A stretch of 35,770 nt of DNA from Candidatus Methanoplasma glyptotermitis (GCA_031267895.1 JAIRYF010000013.1:1-35770); one strand, 5' to 3'. Shown: positions 19,801 to 29,366, numbered from the stretch's first letter. A program made the numbers and translations. Notes: generated from the letters alone by a model not told the origin.

Positions 19801-20844
19801 TATCCGATCCAGCTCTTTCAGTATGCTCTCGGCATCGCCGATGATCATTTCGTCCGCTATGTCCTTTATGGGCGCATCCGGATCTTTATTGATTGCGATT
19901 ATTTTTCTTGCAGTCATGATGCCGGCCTTGTGCTGTATCGATCCCGATATCCCGAACGCCAAATATATCTCCGGAGAAACATTTCTCCCGGACTGACCGA
20001 CCTGTTTTATCTGAGGAAACCACCCCTTATCCACAAGTGTCCTGGAACACGATACCATGCCGCCCAGTTTCTTTGCTACCGATTCTGCGATGCATATTGC
20101 TTCTCTGTTCCTGATTCCGCTGCCCAGAGAGACGAGTATCTTCGCCTCTGTTATGTCTTTTTCATCAGAATATCTTTTTTCAGAACCTATGATAGTCTTA
20201 AATGAATTGCCTCCATACTGCCGGTAAATCACGGTACCTGCCGTGTTGCCGGATGCTTTCTTCAGAGGAAAAGTACCAGGCCTCACCGTGGCCATCTGCG
20301 GCACGGAATTGGATACTATCTCAGCCATCAGACTGCCCCCGAATGCGGGTCTCGTCATCCGGAGGACCGTACCTTCAATCGACAGCTCGGTGCAGTCTGC
20401 CGTCAGACCGGCTCCCAGAGATGCAGCCAGACGCGGCGCGGTCTCCCTTCCGCGGGGTGTTGCGCCCATCAGTATTATCGATGGATTTATGCGCTCTGCG
20501 ATTTCTTTCATCGACTCGCAATATGCCTCGGGATGGAAATCGATGAGTCTCCTGTCTTTCACATGGTATAAGGTATCCACACCATACGAGAATGCCTCGG
20601 CATAAAGGGGTTTCAGTTCGATATCTCCGAAAACTACCCCAAATATCCTTCCGTCATATATTTCCCTGGCTTTGCTGAGTATCTCCAGAGACGAAGATTC
20701 CAGAAAAACGCCGGCATGTCTGGACACTTCGAGCCATATCATCAGTCCGTCAGCGGTCGGTGTGCCGAGATCGTACTGCTCGAGCATCCCCGGCGGGAGT
20801 CTGCACTCCCCGCTCTGTCCGCAGTCCCGGCAGCTATTGTTCAT
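19795..20844 (-). CDS. etfA: Electron transfer flavoprotein alpha subunit with N-terminal C-x2-C-x5-C segment
   Basis: VVSCSRTLVDKGWFPQIKQVGQSGRNVSPEIYLAFGISGSIQHKAGI; N-terminus MNNSCRDCGQSGEC; ATGA overlap with etfB. Confidence 0.93.
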   Translation of the reverse strand: MNNSCRDCGQSGECRLPPGMLEQYDLGTPTADGLMIWLEVSRHAGVFLESSSLEILSKAREIYDGRIFGVVFGDIELKPLYAEAFSYGVDTLYHVKDRRLIDFHPEAYCESMKEIAERINPSIILMGATPRGRETAPRLAASLGAGLTADCTELSIEGTVLRMTRPAFGGSLMAEIVSNSVPQMATVRPGTFPLKKASGNTAGTVIYRQYGGNSFKTIIGSEKRYSDEKDITEAKILVSLGSGIRNREAICIAESVAKKLGGMVSCSRTLVDKGWFPQIKQVGQSGRNVSPEIYLAFGISGSIQHKAGIMTARKIIAINKDPDAPIKDIADEMIIGDAESILKELDRIL

Positions 20845-21605
20845 ATTATTGCATCCCTGATGTGTTCTGCCGCTTTCGCGGGATCGCTGCCGTCAGTCAC
20901 TGCACCTCTCCTGCTGACCTTCGATGGCGTGGCGGACACTATCTTCGTCTTTGAACCTTTGAGACCGACCGAGAATGTATCCAACCCTATGTCTGCTATG
21001 TTCAGTTTTTTTATTTCGATTCCGGCAGCTCTGATGTAGTCGGCCGCGGACGGCAACCTGAAGCCGATCTCTTCGTCGGAAACCGACAGAAGATCGCCTT
21101 TTCCGATGATGCACTCCCTTACTTCGCTGCCGTAATTCTGAACGGCTTTCCATTCGCCGGACAGTGTGAGTTTCTGTGTATAGCAGAATTGTCCGCAGCC
21201 CAGCATATAAGCGAGTTCAGCCGGAACCTGTGCCGTATCTCCGTCCGCAGCCTGCTTGCCGCAGAATATAAGATCATAATCCGGAATGAATTTTTTAACA
21301 AAAGCGGAGAGTGTCCTCACGGTAGCATGAACGTCCGCCCCGGCAAAGGCTCTGTCGGTGAGCAGAAAGGCTTCATCTGCTCCGAGTTCGAGACATCTGA
21401 ACAGTGCATTTTCCGCCTGCGGCGGACCCATTGACACGGCAGTTATCACATCGCCGTCCTTCTTTACTCCGCATGCCATATTCAGGGCTGATTCGCAGTA
21501 CGGATTCAGTATCGACGGTACTCCTTCCCTTATCAAATTACCGTTAATATCCGTGCATACGGCGGACGTATCGGGTACCTGTTTGACAAAAACGACGAAT
21601 CTCAT
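20841..21605 (-). CDS. etfB: Electron transfer flavoprotein beta subunit
   Basis: MRFVVFVKQVPDTSAV, LNPYCESALNMA, VSMGPPQAENALFRCLELGADEAFLLTDRAFAGADVHATVRTLSAF, DLIFCGKQAADGDTAQVPAELAYML. Confidence 0.93.
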   Translation of the reverse strand: MRFVVFVKQVPDTSAVCTDINGNLIREGVPSILNPYCESALNMACGVKKDGDVITAVSMGPPQAENALFRCLELGADEAFLLTDRAFAGADVHATVRTLSAFVKKFIPDYDLIFCGKQAADGDTAQVPAELAYMLGCGQFCYTQKLTLSGEWKAVQNYGSEVRECIIGKGDLLSVSDEEIGFRLPSAADYIRAAGIEIKKLNIADIGLDTFSVGLKGSKTKIVSATPSKVSRRGAVTDGSDPAKAAEHIRDAII

Positions 21606-23149
21606 TTTTCCACCATGTTTCCAGGGCAGAGTATCCATCTCGGGTCCATGGCCTCTTTTGTTTTTTTCATCTCTTCAGTCCCTTTTTTTCCGTACATCAG
21701 TTCCACATATTCTCTTTTTATCTTCCCTATTCCATGTTCGGCACTCGGCGACCCGCCCAATCTTATTGCCTTGATGGCAAGTTCTCTGTACGCTTCCTTT
21801 GCTTTCGTTAAATTATCCATGTCTTTGAGTATTATCTCAACATGCAGATGGCCGTTGCCTATGTGGCCGAAGGTTACGTGTTCAAGACCGTATCTGTCCA
21901 ATGTTTTTGAGTAGACTGTCATCATCCTGCCGAGATTTTTCAGCGGAACCGACATATCTGTGCCCATTTTGTGTATTTTTGGTACCTTTCCTTTCAATCC
22001 TGCGACATATTCGAAGATGATTTGAGGCACAGAATGCCTGAACCCGAAGAATTTCTCCCTGTCGCGAAGTTCATGTCCGCACCAGCTGTTCTCGAGGGAC
22101 CCGCCGTTTGATTTGGAAAGTATTTCGATTTTTCTGTAATTCGACATCAGGGTGTCATCCATCGGCAGATCCATGAACACGGCGGATCCGGCCCCGTCCG
22201 GAATGCCGGGCATGGAATTCAGATTCGGATCTTTCTCCGCCGCTGTTCTTAGGAGGTTCAGGGAACCGGAGTCAAAATATTCCAAAAATTCCGGGTTTAT
22301 ATCAGATTTCTGGATTTTTTCAACGAACAAATACGCTGAACTGTCATTCGGGAAAAAAAATATGTTCGATATAAGAGGATGCCACGGCACGATGTAAAGA
22401 TCAGCTTCCGTCACCGTCCCGAATATACCTTCGCTTCCGATGAACAGATCCACCATATCCATGCCATCCTTCGCCATTATACCCGTGGAGTTCTTGACAT
22501 TCATGTTGTAATCGTAAGAGGGCAGCGGCACTTCCCGTTCCCCCTTTGAAGTTCTGAATCTTAACATCCGTCCTTCTGCCGTTATGTCTGTTCTTTTTAT
22601 GTCCATAACGCATCCGTCCGCGAGCACTGCCCTGATTCTTCTGACCCAATTTCTCGTCGGACCGTATTTCAAAGTGCGGGGGCCGGAGGAATTGACTGCA
22701 ATGTTGCCCCCGAGCGAACTGTTCAGTTCTGTAGGGTCAACGGGGTAGAAGAAATCCGTACCCTCGCCGAGCAGACTGCCGACCGCATTTTCCGTTATGT
22801 CAGTAAGATCTGTGTATAATTTCTTCCTCAGGACCTCGTTTAATTCCCTGACGGTGACGGCTGGCTGCACCCGGACATAGTATCCTCTTTCGTCCCTCCC
22901 TATTCCGATGACCTTATTGAGTTTCTCCGTTGAGAGGACATCGCCTCCGAACGGAACACACCCTCCGCACATGCCCGTCCTCATTCCGGATATGGTGATC
23001 GGTCTGCCGCATGCAAAATGCTCTTCTGTTATCTTGATAACATCCTCTTCGGTCTCGGGGATGATTATATTGTCCGCACTGCCGACCATCTTGGACTCGT
23101 CGGTCAGGTAAGGAGAACCTGTCTCGGCTTTTCTTATATCCGAGGCCAT
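21602..23149 (-). CDS. FAD-binding oxidoreductase (GlcD/D-lactate dehydrogenase family)
   Basis: ISGMRTGMCGGCVPFGGDVLS, SSLGGNIAVNSSGPRTLKYGPTRNWV, LFIGSEGIFGTVTEADL, FGHIGNGHLHVEI, GGSPSAEHGIGKIK. Confidence 0.92.
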   Translation of the reverse strand: MASDIRKAETGSPYLTDESKMVGSADNIIIPETEEDVIKITEEHFACGRPITISGMRTGMCGGCVPFGGDVLSTEKLNKVIGIGRDERGYYVRVQPAVTVRELNEVLRKKLYTDLTDITENAVGSLLGEGTDFFYPVDPTELNSSLGGNIAVNSSGPRTLKYGPTRNWVRRIRAVLADGCVMDIKRTDITAEGRMLRFRTSKGEREVPLPSYDYNMNVKNSTGIMAKDGMDMVDLFIGSEGIFGTVTEADLYIVPWHPLISNIFFFPNDSSAYLFVEKIQKSDINPEFLEYFDSGSLNLLRTAAEKDPNLNSMPGIPDGAGSAVFMDLPMDDTLMSNYRKIEILSKSNGGSLENSWCGHELRDREKFFGFRHSVPQIIFEYVAGLKGKVPKIHKMGTDMSVPLKNLGRMMTVYSKTLDRYGLEHVTFGHIGNGHLHVEIILKDMDNLTKAKEAYRELAIKAIRLGGSPSAEHGIGKIKREYVELMYGKKGTEEMKKTKEAMDPRWILCPGNMVEK

Positions 23150-24093
23150 AGCTCCTCCATGCGAGGAATCATCGCGGCGGTCACAGCCTGTTCCGTAAGT
23201 GTCTTTCGATCCAGCAATCCTCTGCTCAGCAACCCGACCGCCCCCTGTTTCTTTCCGATATCCGGACAGCCGTGCAGAATCAAGACGGCTTCTCCTACTG
23301 TCATGCCCCCCGATACAAGTTCCGCCACATCGTCAGGATATCTGAAACCGGGTCCGACACCGATGGTTATACGGCCTTTCCTGTCAAGCACAGCACAATA
23401 CTGAAAATCATACAGGCCGTCGTCCGTTTCGAATACTCCCGCCTCTATCCCCACCGACAGATCATTGTCTCCGATAGCATTTGTGGCACGGTTTATCGCT
23501 CCTTTTCGGGTTTCCGATCCTCTGGGCTGTTCAGGAACATTGCTCTTCGCATCGCATGGGATTAAGACGGCATTTTCGAATATCTTCTCCATAACCGTTC
23601 TGACCGCTTCGATTTTGATTCTGTTGAGCGATCCGACCGCAATTTTTATCGCGTTGCAGCTGCCGTTTCTGGAGTAACTGCCGTTCATTATTCCTGTAGA
23701 GCTTATTTTTTGATCATCGTATGCCCGGAGAATGGGAACCTTGATGACCTCAAGCGGTTTTATTCCCCGAGACGCGCGTTCGCTGTTCAGCAGTTCTCCG
23801 TTTTTTTCTGTCTCTTCGGATACGACAAGGATGTCTGCCGTATCGATCTTTTCTTTCGGTCCGTATATGTCTTCGATCTCCACGACTTCCCATGGTTTGT
23901 CCATTGATCTCAGGAAAGATTTCAGTTCTTTCATGCGGATGCCAAGCGCGATCGTTTCGTCTCTGCTCCTGGAAGCCATTTCATCCGAGGTTATGCCCAC
24001 GATAACCTCGTCGCCGGTTTCGAAGGCTTTCTGTATCAGCTGTTTATGTCCCTCGTGCAGGACGTTGAAAGTACCGGCAACCACAGATCTCAT
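23134..24093 (-). CDS. Fusion: archaeal phosphopantetheine adenylyltransferase-like nucleotidyltransferase + DUF84 inosine/xanthosine triphosphatase-like domain
   Basis: N-half MRSVVAGTFNVLHEGHKQLIQKAFETGDEVIVGITSDE (HxGH); C-half IKIAVGSLNRIKIEAVRTVMEKIF, GSETRKGAINRATNAI, VGIEAGVFE, KKQGAVGLLSRGLLDRKTLTEQAVTAAMIP. Confidence 0.88.
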   Translation of the reverse strand: MRSVVAGTFNVLHEGHKQLIQKAFETGDEVIVGITSDEMASRSRDETIALGIRMKELKSFLRSMDKPWEVVEIEDIYGPKEKIDTADILVVSEETEKNGELLNSERASRGIKPLEVIKVPILRAYDDQKISSTGIMNGSYSRNGSCNAIKIAVGSLNRIKIEAVRTVMEKIFENAVLIPCDAKSNVPEQPRGSETRKGAINRATNAIGDNDLSVGIEAGVFETDDGLYDFQYCAVLDRKGRITIGVGPGFRYPDDVAELVSGGMTVGEAVLILHGCPDIGKKQGAVGLLSRGLLDRKTLTEQAVTAAMIPRMEELWPRI

Positions 24094-24133
24094 TCGGCAC
24101 CTCCATATTCCGAATAAATATCTGGGAAGACCC

Positions 24134-24343
24134 TCATCGCGCCAGATAGTATACCGCAACCACGGCGACGGTAACACCCACTATCAGTATCCAGGCAAAA
24201 AACAGCTTCCTTATTTTCTTCTTTGCGTCTGTTCCGGCGGACCCTTTGCATTCCTCGCCGCAAAACTGCCCGTCCCCCGCGAAAGCTTTACCGCAGTTGC
24301 GGCAGTGTCTGTGCTGCGGTATCTTCTCGGGCTGATCGATCAT
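24134..24343 (-). CDS. Small Zn-ribbon membrane protein (DUF2116-like), 69 aa
   Basis: MIDQPEKIPQHRHCRNCGKAFAGDGQFCGEECK... then one TM helix; internal start in the listed ORF. Confidence 0.75.
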   Translation of the reverse strand: MIDQPEKIPQHRHCRNCGKAFAGDGQFCGEECKGSAGTDAKKKIRKLFFAWILIVGVTVAVVAVYYLAR

Positions 24344-24375
24344 GTGCCCTAATGAACTGTTTGAAATAAAAAGAT

Positions 24376-24969
24376 TCAGGATAGACTTCTGTCCATTTCG
24401 TTGTGAACAAGGATGATGCAGTGGTCCGCGTGCAGACTGTGGGGGCCTAAAGAAACGGTGTTTCCGGAATAGGAATGCAATAGTTCCTCCTCCTCGGCCG
24501 TAAGGTCTGTGTTGTCGCTGATAATAAACACGGGGTCCTGAGGTACAGCGCATTCTCTGATGTCGGTGCCATCCTCTTTCAGATATACGATATTTCCCTT
24601 TTTTGACAGAAGAGATACGACATCTCCGAACGACATCTTTGACACATACACACCTGGCGATGATTTTGTTTCATCGCCCTCCGGTATCTTCTTCAGAAGT
24701 GCATTTCTTATCAGGGAAGAGGTGCTTCGCTCGTCAGGATTAAGATATCTTACATCCGTTCCGGAGAATCTTACTGTCTTGGGGGCATCGCGGCCTCCCT
24801 GAAGAACCAAATAAAGCTGCGTATCCCTCCTCACGTCATGGCTCAGGAAGAAGGCGGAATTCACACACCTCACAAGTATATCCAAACGGCCCGCCCCGCC
24901 GGAGATGTCGTCAAGCTTGAAGTCTCCCGTGGTGACAGCTTTATGGCCTACTATCACAAAGTATCTCAT
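24376..24969 (-). CDS. trmY: tRNA (pseudouridine(54)-N1)-methyltransferase
   Basis: MRYFVIVGHKAVTTGDFKLDDISGGAGRLDILVRCVNSAFFLSHDVRRDT, LNPDERSTSSLIRNAL, SLGPHSLHADHCIILVHNEMD. Confidence 0.9.
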   Translation of the reverse strand: MRYFVIVGHKAVTTGDFKLDDISGGAGRLDILVRCVNSAFFLSHDVRRDTQLYLVLQGGRDAPKTVRFSGTDVRYLNPDERSTSSLIRNALLKKIPEGDETKSSPGVYVSKMSFGDVVSLLSKKGNIVYLKEDGTDIRECAVPQDPVFIISDNTDLTAEEEELLHSYSGNTVSLGPHSLHADHCIILVHNEMDRSLS

Positions 24970-24973
24970 TTGA

Positions 24974-26317
24974 TCACTGAAGCCCGTCAAGATCCATGTT
25001 TCCCATTTGTTTCATAAGTTGCTTGCGCATCTTACGGTCCTTTCCGATAGACCCCATCATTTTTTTGCTTTGAGCGTACTGTTTCAGCAGACCCTTCACC
25101 TCGCTTGCGGAAACACCTGCACCATTTGCTATTCTCTCTATGCGCTTTCCTTTTATGAGATTCGGTTCGTCTTTTTCTTCTTTCGTCATAGAATCTAATA
25201 TAACTTTGTACATTGAAATTCTCTTTTGGGATTCTTCGTAGTTGATTTTATCCTCCATGTTGCTGAGTCCCGGCACCATAGAGACTATTTTCTGAAGGGT
25301 TCCCATTTTGCCGACTGCCGCCATCTGCTGATACATATCCGAAAGTGTGAATCTTCCGGACAGCATGTTCCGGGCCAGCCGTTCCATGCCTTCATCATCG
25401 CCTATTTCGTCCTTGGCCATCCGAACCAAAGATGCCAGATCTCCCATGCCGAGCAGTCTTGATATGAATTTGTCCGCATCGAACGGCTCTAGGTCGCGTA
25501 TGTGTTCACCTGTACCTATGAACACTATTCTGGCATCTGTCCCGGCAACCGCCGACAGGGCACCGCCTCCCTTAGCGGTACCGTCCATTTTTGTGAGTAT
25601 GACTGCGGTCACACCGACCGCTTTATTGAACGCGTCAGCCTGGGGTCCCGCCTGCTGTCCGACCTGAGAATCCAGAACGAGTATCCTTTCATCGGGTCTG
25701 GCCGCTTCCGCTATGTCTTTTAATTCCTGTATAAGGTCATCTTCCAGTGCGTGCCGTCCTGATGTATCTACGATCCTGATCTTCTTGTCGGCAAATTTCG
25801 CCATACCGTTCTTCACGATCTCGGCCGCATTGTTATTCCCGGGTTCCCCGTAAACCTCTGCGTTTATCTTCTCTCCCAGCTGACGCAGCTGATCCAATGC
25901 ACCGGGCCTGTATACATCCGCACCTATAAGCCCCACGCTGAATCCCTTTTTAGATAGATACTGCGCCAGTTTTCCTGTTGTAGTGGTCTTGCCCTGGCCG
26001 TAAAGACCTACCATCATGATCGTCTGCGGTTTGAGTTCCAACCCGCCTCCGTTGTCAAGAAGCGACACAAGCTCTTTGAATATTATGCCTATGACATGAT
26101 CTTTGGACGTTTTTCCTGCCGGTGGTTTCTCGTTCAGAGCTCGTTCCTGTATCCTGTTCGTGAGTTCCAGTACCAACTGTACGTTGACATCCGCCTGCAA
26201 CAGTGCCCGCTGGAGTTCTTTCGATACCTCTCTGATGAGTTCTTCATCAACAACCGATGAACTCCCGATGCGCGATATGACACCTCTGAGTGATTTCCCC
26301 AATCCATCCAAAGCCAT
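24974..26317 (-). CDS. srp54: Signal recognition particle GTPase SRP54/Ffh
   Basis: GLYGQGKTTTTGKLAQYL, ADVYRPGALDQLRQLG, VDTSGRHALE, LTKMDGTAKGGGALSA, IGTGEHIRDLEPFDADKFISRLLGMGD, C-terminal M domain. Confidence 0.96.
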   Translation of the reverse strand: MALDGLGKSLRGVISRIGSSSVVDEELIREVSKELQRALLQADVNVQLVLELTNRIQERALNEKPPAGKTSKDHVIGIIFKELVSLLDNGGGLELKPQTIMMVGLYGQGKTTTTGKLAQYLSKKGFSVGLIGADVYRPGALDQLRQLGEKINAEVYGEPGNNNAAEIVKNGMAKFADKKIRIVDTSGRHALEDDLIQELKDIAEAARPDERILVLDSQVGQQAGPQADAFNKAVGVTAVILTKMDGTAKGGGALSAVAGTDARIVFIGTGEHIRDLEPFDADKFISRLLGMGDLASLVRMAKDEIGDDEGMERLARNMLSGRFTLSDMYQQMAAVGKMGTLQKIVSMVPGLSNMEDKINYEESQKRISMYKVILDSMTKEEKDEPNLIKGKRIERIANGAGVSASEVKGLLKQYAQSKKMMGSIGKDRKMRKQLMKQMGNMDLDGLQ

Positions 26318-26522
26318 AAGACCAAACCTGCCAACGCCCCGATATTATTTCAGGGCAATGGTAAAAGTGCGGGAACAGGTCAGCCAGTCAGAAGGGATGG
26401 GATGCACTCTACAGGACCGACCTTTTCCCCGTAGATACCGATTGGTTGAGAATCTATATAAACATTTTCTAAGTAATGCAAACAGAAGCATATGTAATAA
26501 ATTGGTAATGGGTTTGGGGAAC

Positions 26523-26542
26523 CCCGCCGGAGCGGGATTTTT
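26523..26542 (+). terminator. Hairpin CCCGC-CGGA-GCGGG followed by ATTTTTG on the plus strand
   Basis: Direct read at 26523-26536, T-run after; no plus-strand CDS upstream. Confidence 0.45.
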
Positions 26543-26545
26543 GTC

Positions 26546-27613
26546 TCAGAGATAACCTGATTTCTGGAGGGCCATCAGGTTGTCGGTGCTGAGTTTCTCT
26601 CCGGCCTTGAACCGTTCGAAGATCTCCTTTGCCTCTCTCTTGGATTCGGAGTCTATCTTTCTCTTTCTGGCCGTGGTCTTTTTGTTCCTTATGCCGGTGA
26701 CGTTTTTATCCATTTCGTGAACGGATTTTATCTGCTCGATGTGCTTCTTGTGCTCTTCGTCGGCGGCATGCTTGCATTCAATGAACTTCGCCTGTGCGGC
26801 ATCAGCCTCTTTCCTTATGGTATCGGCTTCCTCATAGAATTTAAGCATCTTGTCATGAGAGTTCTGAGCGGCCTCTGCATATTCTGACACCTGACGGTGT
26901 GCGTCCTCGGCCTGGACCTTAGCATCTCTGAGCTGCTGGATGATTTCTCTGATCTCTCCGCTCTGCTCATAGGATCTGTCTCTCTCATCTATCTGCTTGG
27001 CAATTACGGAGATCTGTTTAACGATCTCCTTTTCTTTGTCCATTCCAAGCGTACTTGTTTCCTGTTTGTGAATCAGGTCCTGAAGCTGCTTCTTGAGTTG
27101 TTTTACAGGCACTTCGTTCCTGTCGTCGCTGGATCTCTCGGGCCTGAGGTGGGCAATCTGCTCCTTTAGGACGGTGACCTTCTGGTTCCACTCGTCCCTG
27201 ACCACTTTGGTCTCTCTGACCTTCTGGTTGAATGAATCGCGCGCTTCTCTGCACTTTCCGGCCTCTTCCACAAGTTCACGGACACCCGAGTTCAGGGAAT
27301 CTCTCTTCGACTTCCACTCTTTGGTCTGGCTGTTGAGTTCATCCCTTACGCGTCTGTGCCTTTCTGCGTTGTTGTTGAGAATGCTGCGTTTCTGTTCAAG
27401 GTCCTCAAGTTCCTCTGCCGATACGGGCTTTTCTTCATCTTCGGATTCCTCTCCGTCAGGAGATGTATCCTCGTCCGCCTGCTCATCGGCCGTCAGGGCC
27501 GAAGGCTCTTCAATCACGGCTTCCTGTTCTTCAAGAGCGTCAGCGTCTTCCGACACCGACTGCTGCGCTTCCTGAAAATCGACCTGTTGTACTTCCTCCA
27601 CAAACTCATCCAT
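26546..27613 (-). CDS. Archaeal coiled-coil protein (COG1340-like)
   Basis: Long heptad-like charged sequence (RRVRDELNSQTKEWKSKRDSLNSGVRELVEEAGKCREARDSFNQKVRE...), acidic N-terminus. Confidence 0.75.
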   Translation of the reverse strand: MDEFVEEVQQVDFQEAQQSVSEDADALEEQEAVIEEPSALTADEQADEDTSPDGEESEDEEKPVSAEELEDLEQKRSILNNNAERHRRVRDELNSQTKEWKSKRDSLNSGVRELVEEAGKCREARDSFNQKVRETKVVRDEWNQKVTVLKEQIAHLRPERSSDDRNEVPVKQLKKQLQDLIHKQETSTLGMDKEKEIVKQISVIAKQIDERDRSYEQSGEIREIIQQLRDAKVQAEDAHRQVSEYAEAAQNSHDKMLKFYEEADTIRKEADAAQAKFIECKHAADEEHKKHIEQIKSVHEMDKNVTGIRNKKTTARKRKIDSESKREAKEIFERFKAGEKLSTDNLMALQKSGYL

Positions 27614-27639
27614 AATTCATCACTTAGTCGTTCAACTTA

Positions 27640-27659
27640 GCCATAATTCGAAGTATGGC
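27640..27659. promoter_or_regulatory. Inverted repeat GCCATA-N8-TATGGC upstream of the coiled-coil gene
   Basis: Direct read gccata attcgaag tatggc, 26-46 bp upstream of the start at 27613. Confidence 0.35.
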
Positions 27660-27808
27660 CCACTTTCAAGGCGACATATAAAAGTATCCTTTATAAGGGT
27701 TTCTGCCTGCGTGCGGCTGTGCCGAGATCGCGGTTTTATGTGTTTGGCTGAGGCATCCGCCGTTCATAGAATATAAATAATGTTATTCAATCTGATGTAC
27801 GATATCAG

Positions 27809-29182
27809 ATGGAAGATTCTATTTGTCCTCTCGACTACAGATACGGCCGCAGCGAAATGAAAACCATTTTTTCCGAAGAAGGCCGAACCAGGTACCAAAT
27901 GAAGGTCGAAGCCGCACTTGCGAGGGCACACGCGTCTTTGGGCACGATAAGCATGTCCGATGCGGAAGAGATCGCCAGAGTGGCATTGACCGATGTTGTA
28001 GATTTGGACCGCATAAAAGAGATCGAGAAAGAAACCAACCATGATCTGATGGCAATGGTCAGGGCCATGACCGAGCAGTGCAGAGGAGATGCCGGCAAGT
28101 ATGTGCATCTGGGAGCGACATCCAATGATATAATCGATACTGCGGCCGCACTCCAGATAAGGTCTGCACTGGAGATCATACAGGATGATGTTGATGAACT
28201 TCTGTATACGTTCGCAACTGTAGCAAAGAGAGAAAGAGATACGCTGGAGATGGGAAGAACGCATGCTCAGTTTGCTATCCCCATAACATTTGGATTCAAG
28301 GTTGCCGGATATATCGCAGAAATGATCAGGCACAGAGAAAGACTGTCTGAAGCCGCACCCCGCGCCTGCGCGGGGAAGATGTCGGGTGCCGTCGGCACCG
28401 GCGCTGCTCTCGGAAAGAACTCCGGCAGAATTCAGATATTGGTGATGCAGGACCTCGGTCTCACATACGAACCGGCCGCCACCCAGGTTGTCGGACGCGA
28501 CAGATACACCGAACTGATATGTCTCCTGGCGAATATTGCCACTTCGCTCGAGAGGTACGGAACCGAGATAAGGAACCTTCAGAGGTCCGAGATAGCCGAA
28601 GCATCGGAACCTTTCGATGCGAAAAAGCAGGTCGGAAGCTCAACCATGGCTCAAAAAAGAAACCCCATCAACTCGGAGAATGTCACGGGGCTGGCCAGAA
28701 TAGTGAGAGGTTTCGTCATCCCGACATTTGAGAATCAGGTACTCTGGCACGAGAGGGACCTGTCGAATTCGTCTGCCGAGAGGTTCACAATACCTCATGT
28801 GTTCATTCTTCTGGATGAAATGCTCCTGAAGATGAACAGGGTATTTCTGGGACTTGAAATACATGCGGACAGGATGCTGCAGAATATCGAATCCGCACGG
28901 GGCCTTATAATGGCCGAACCGATTATGATGAGACTCACCGAAAAAGGCATCGGGAGACAGGATGCGCACGAGATCGTGAGAGAAGCATCAATGGCCGCCG
29001 CCAGCAGAGGCATCGACCTGAGAGAAGCTCTGCTGGAGATGGACTGTGTAAGGAATGCTATGACCGAAGAAGAGATCACATCCGTCATGAATCCCGCGAA
29101 CTACACCGGAAGCGCAGGAGAAACAGTCGACAAGATGGTCTCGGCAGCGGAAGAGTTGCTTGGCAGGAGGATACTGCCATGA
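27809..29182 (+). CDS. purB: Adenylosuccinate lyase
   Basis: CPLDYRYGRSEM, HLGATSNDIIDTA, GRTHAQFAIPITFGFKVAGY, GAVGTGAALG, VGSSTMAQKRNPINSENVTGLARIVRG; TATA-like AATATAAATAA at about 27769. Confidence 0.95.
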   Translation: MEDSICPLDYRYGRSEMKTIFSEEGRTRYQMKVEAALARAHASLGTISMSDAEEIARVALTDVVDLDRIKEIEKETNHDLMAMVRAMTEQCRGDAGKYVHLGATSNDIIDTAAALQIRSALEIIQDDVDELLYTFATVAKRERDTLEMGRTHAQFAIPITFGFKVAGYIAEMIRHRERLSEAAPRACAGKMSGAVGTGAALGKNSGRIQILVMQDLGLTYEPAATQVVGRDRYTELICLLANIATSLERYGTEIRNLQRSEIAEASEPFDAKKQVGSSTMAQKRNPINSENVTGLARIVRGFVIPTFENQVLWHERDLSNSSAERFTIPHVFILLDEMLLKMNRVFLGLEIHADRMLQNIESARGLIMAEPIMMRLTEKGIGRQDAHEIVREASMAAASRGIDLREALLEMDCVRNAMTEEEITSVMNPANYTGSAGETVDKMVSAAEELLGRRILP

Positions 29183-29364
29183 TTTCAGCGAGGAAAAAAA
29201 CCAGTATGAAATATGGGGCGGTGTTCGGTACCGTGGCGGGTGTGGCGATATTTGCTATGGCATACACAGTCAACAACAGCCTCGCATACCTGCTGTTCAT
29301 ACCGTTCGCCGCCGCGATCGGATGGGTCACTCAGTACGTGAAAGATGAGGATAAGGACGACTGA
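29179..29364 (+). CDS. Small membrane protein (61 aa)
   Basis: ATGA overlap with purB stop; hydrophobic helices flanked by K/R and D/E. Confidence 0.6.
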   Translation: MISARKKTSMKYGAVFGTVAGVAIFAMAYTVNNSLAYLLFIPFAAAIGWVTQYVKDEDKDD

Positions 29365-29366
29365 AT

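Noticed and set aside
26340-26450. SRP RNA next to srp54 (GGTCAG...GAAGGGA)
   Set aside because: Only partial resemblance to helix 8; the conserved GCAGCC side is missing and the gap is too short for a roughly 300-nt archaeal 7S RNA.
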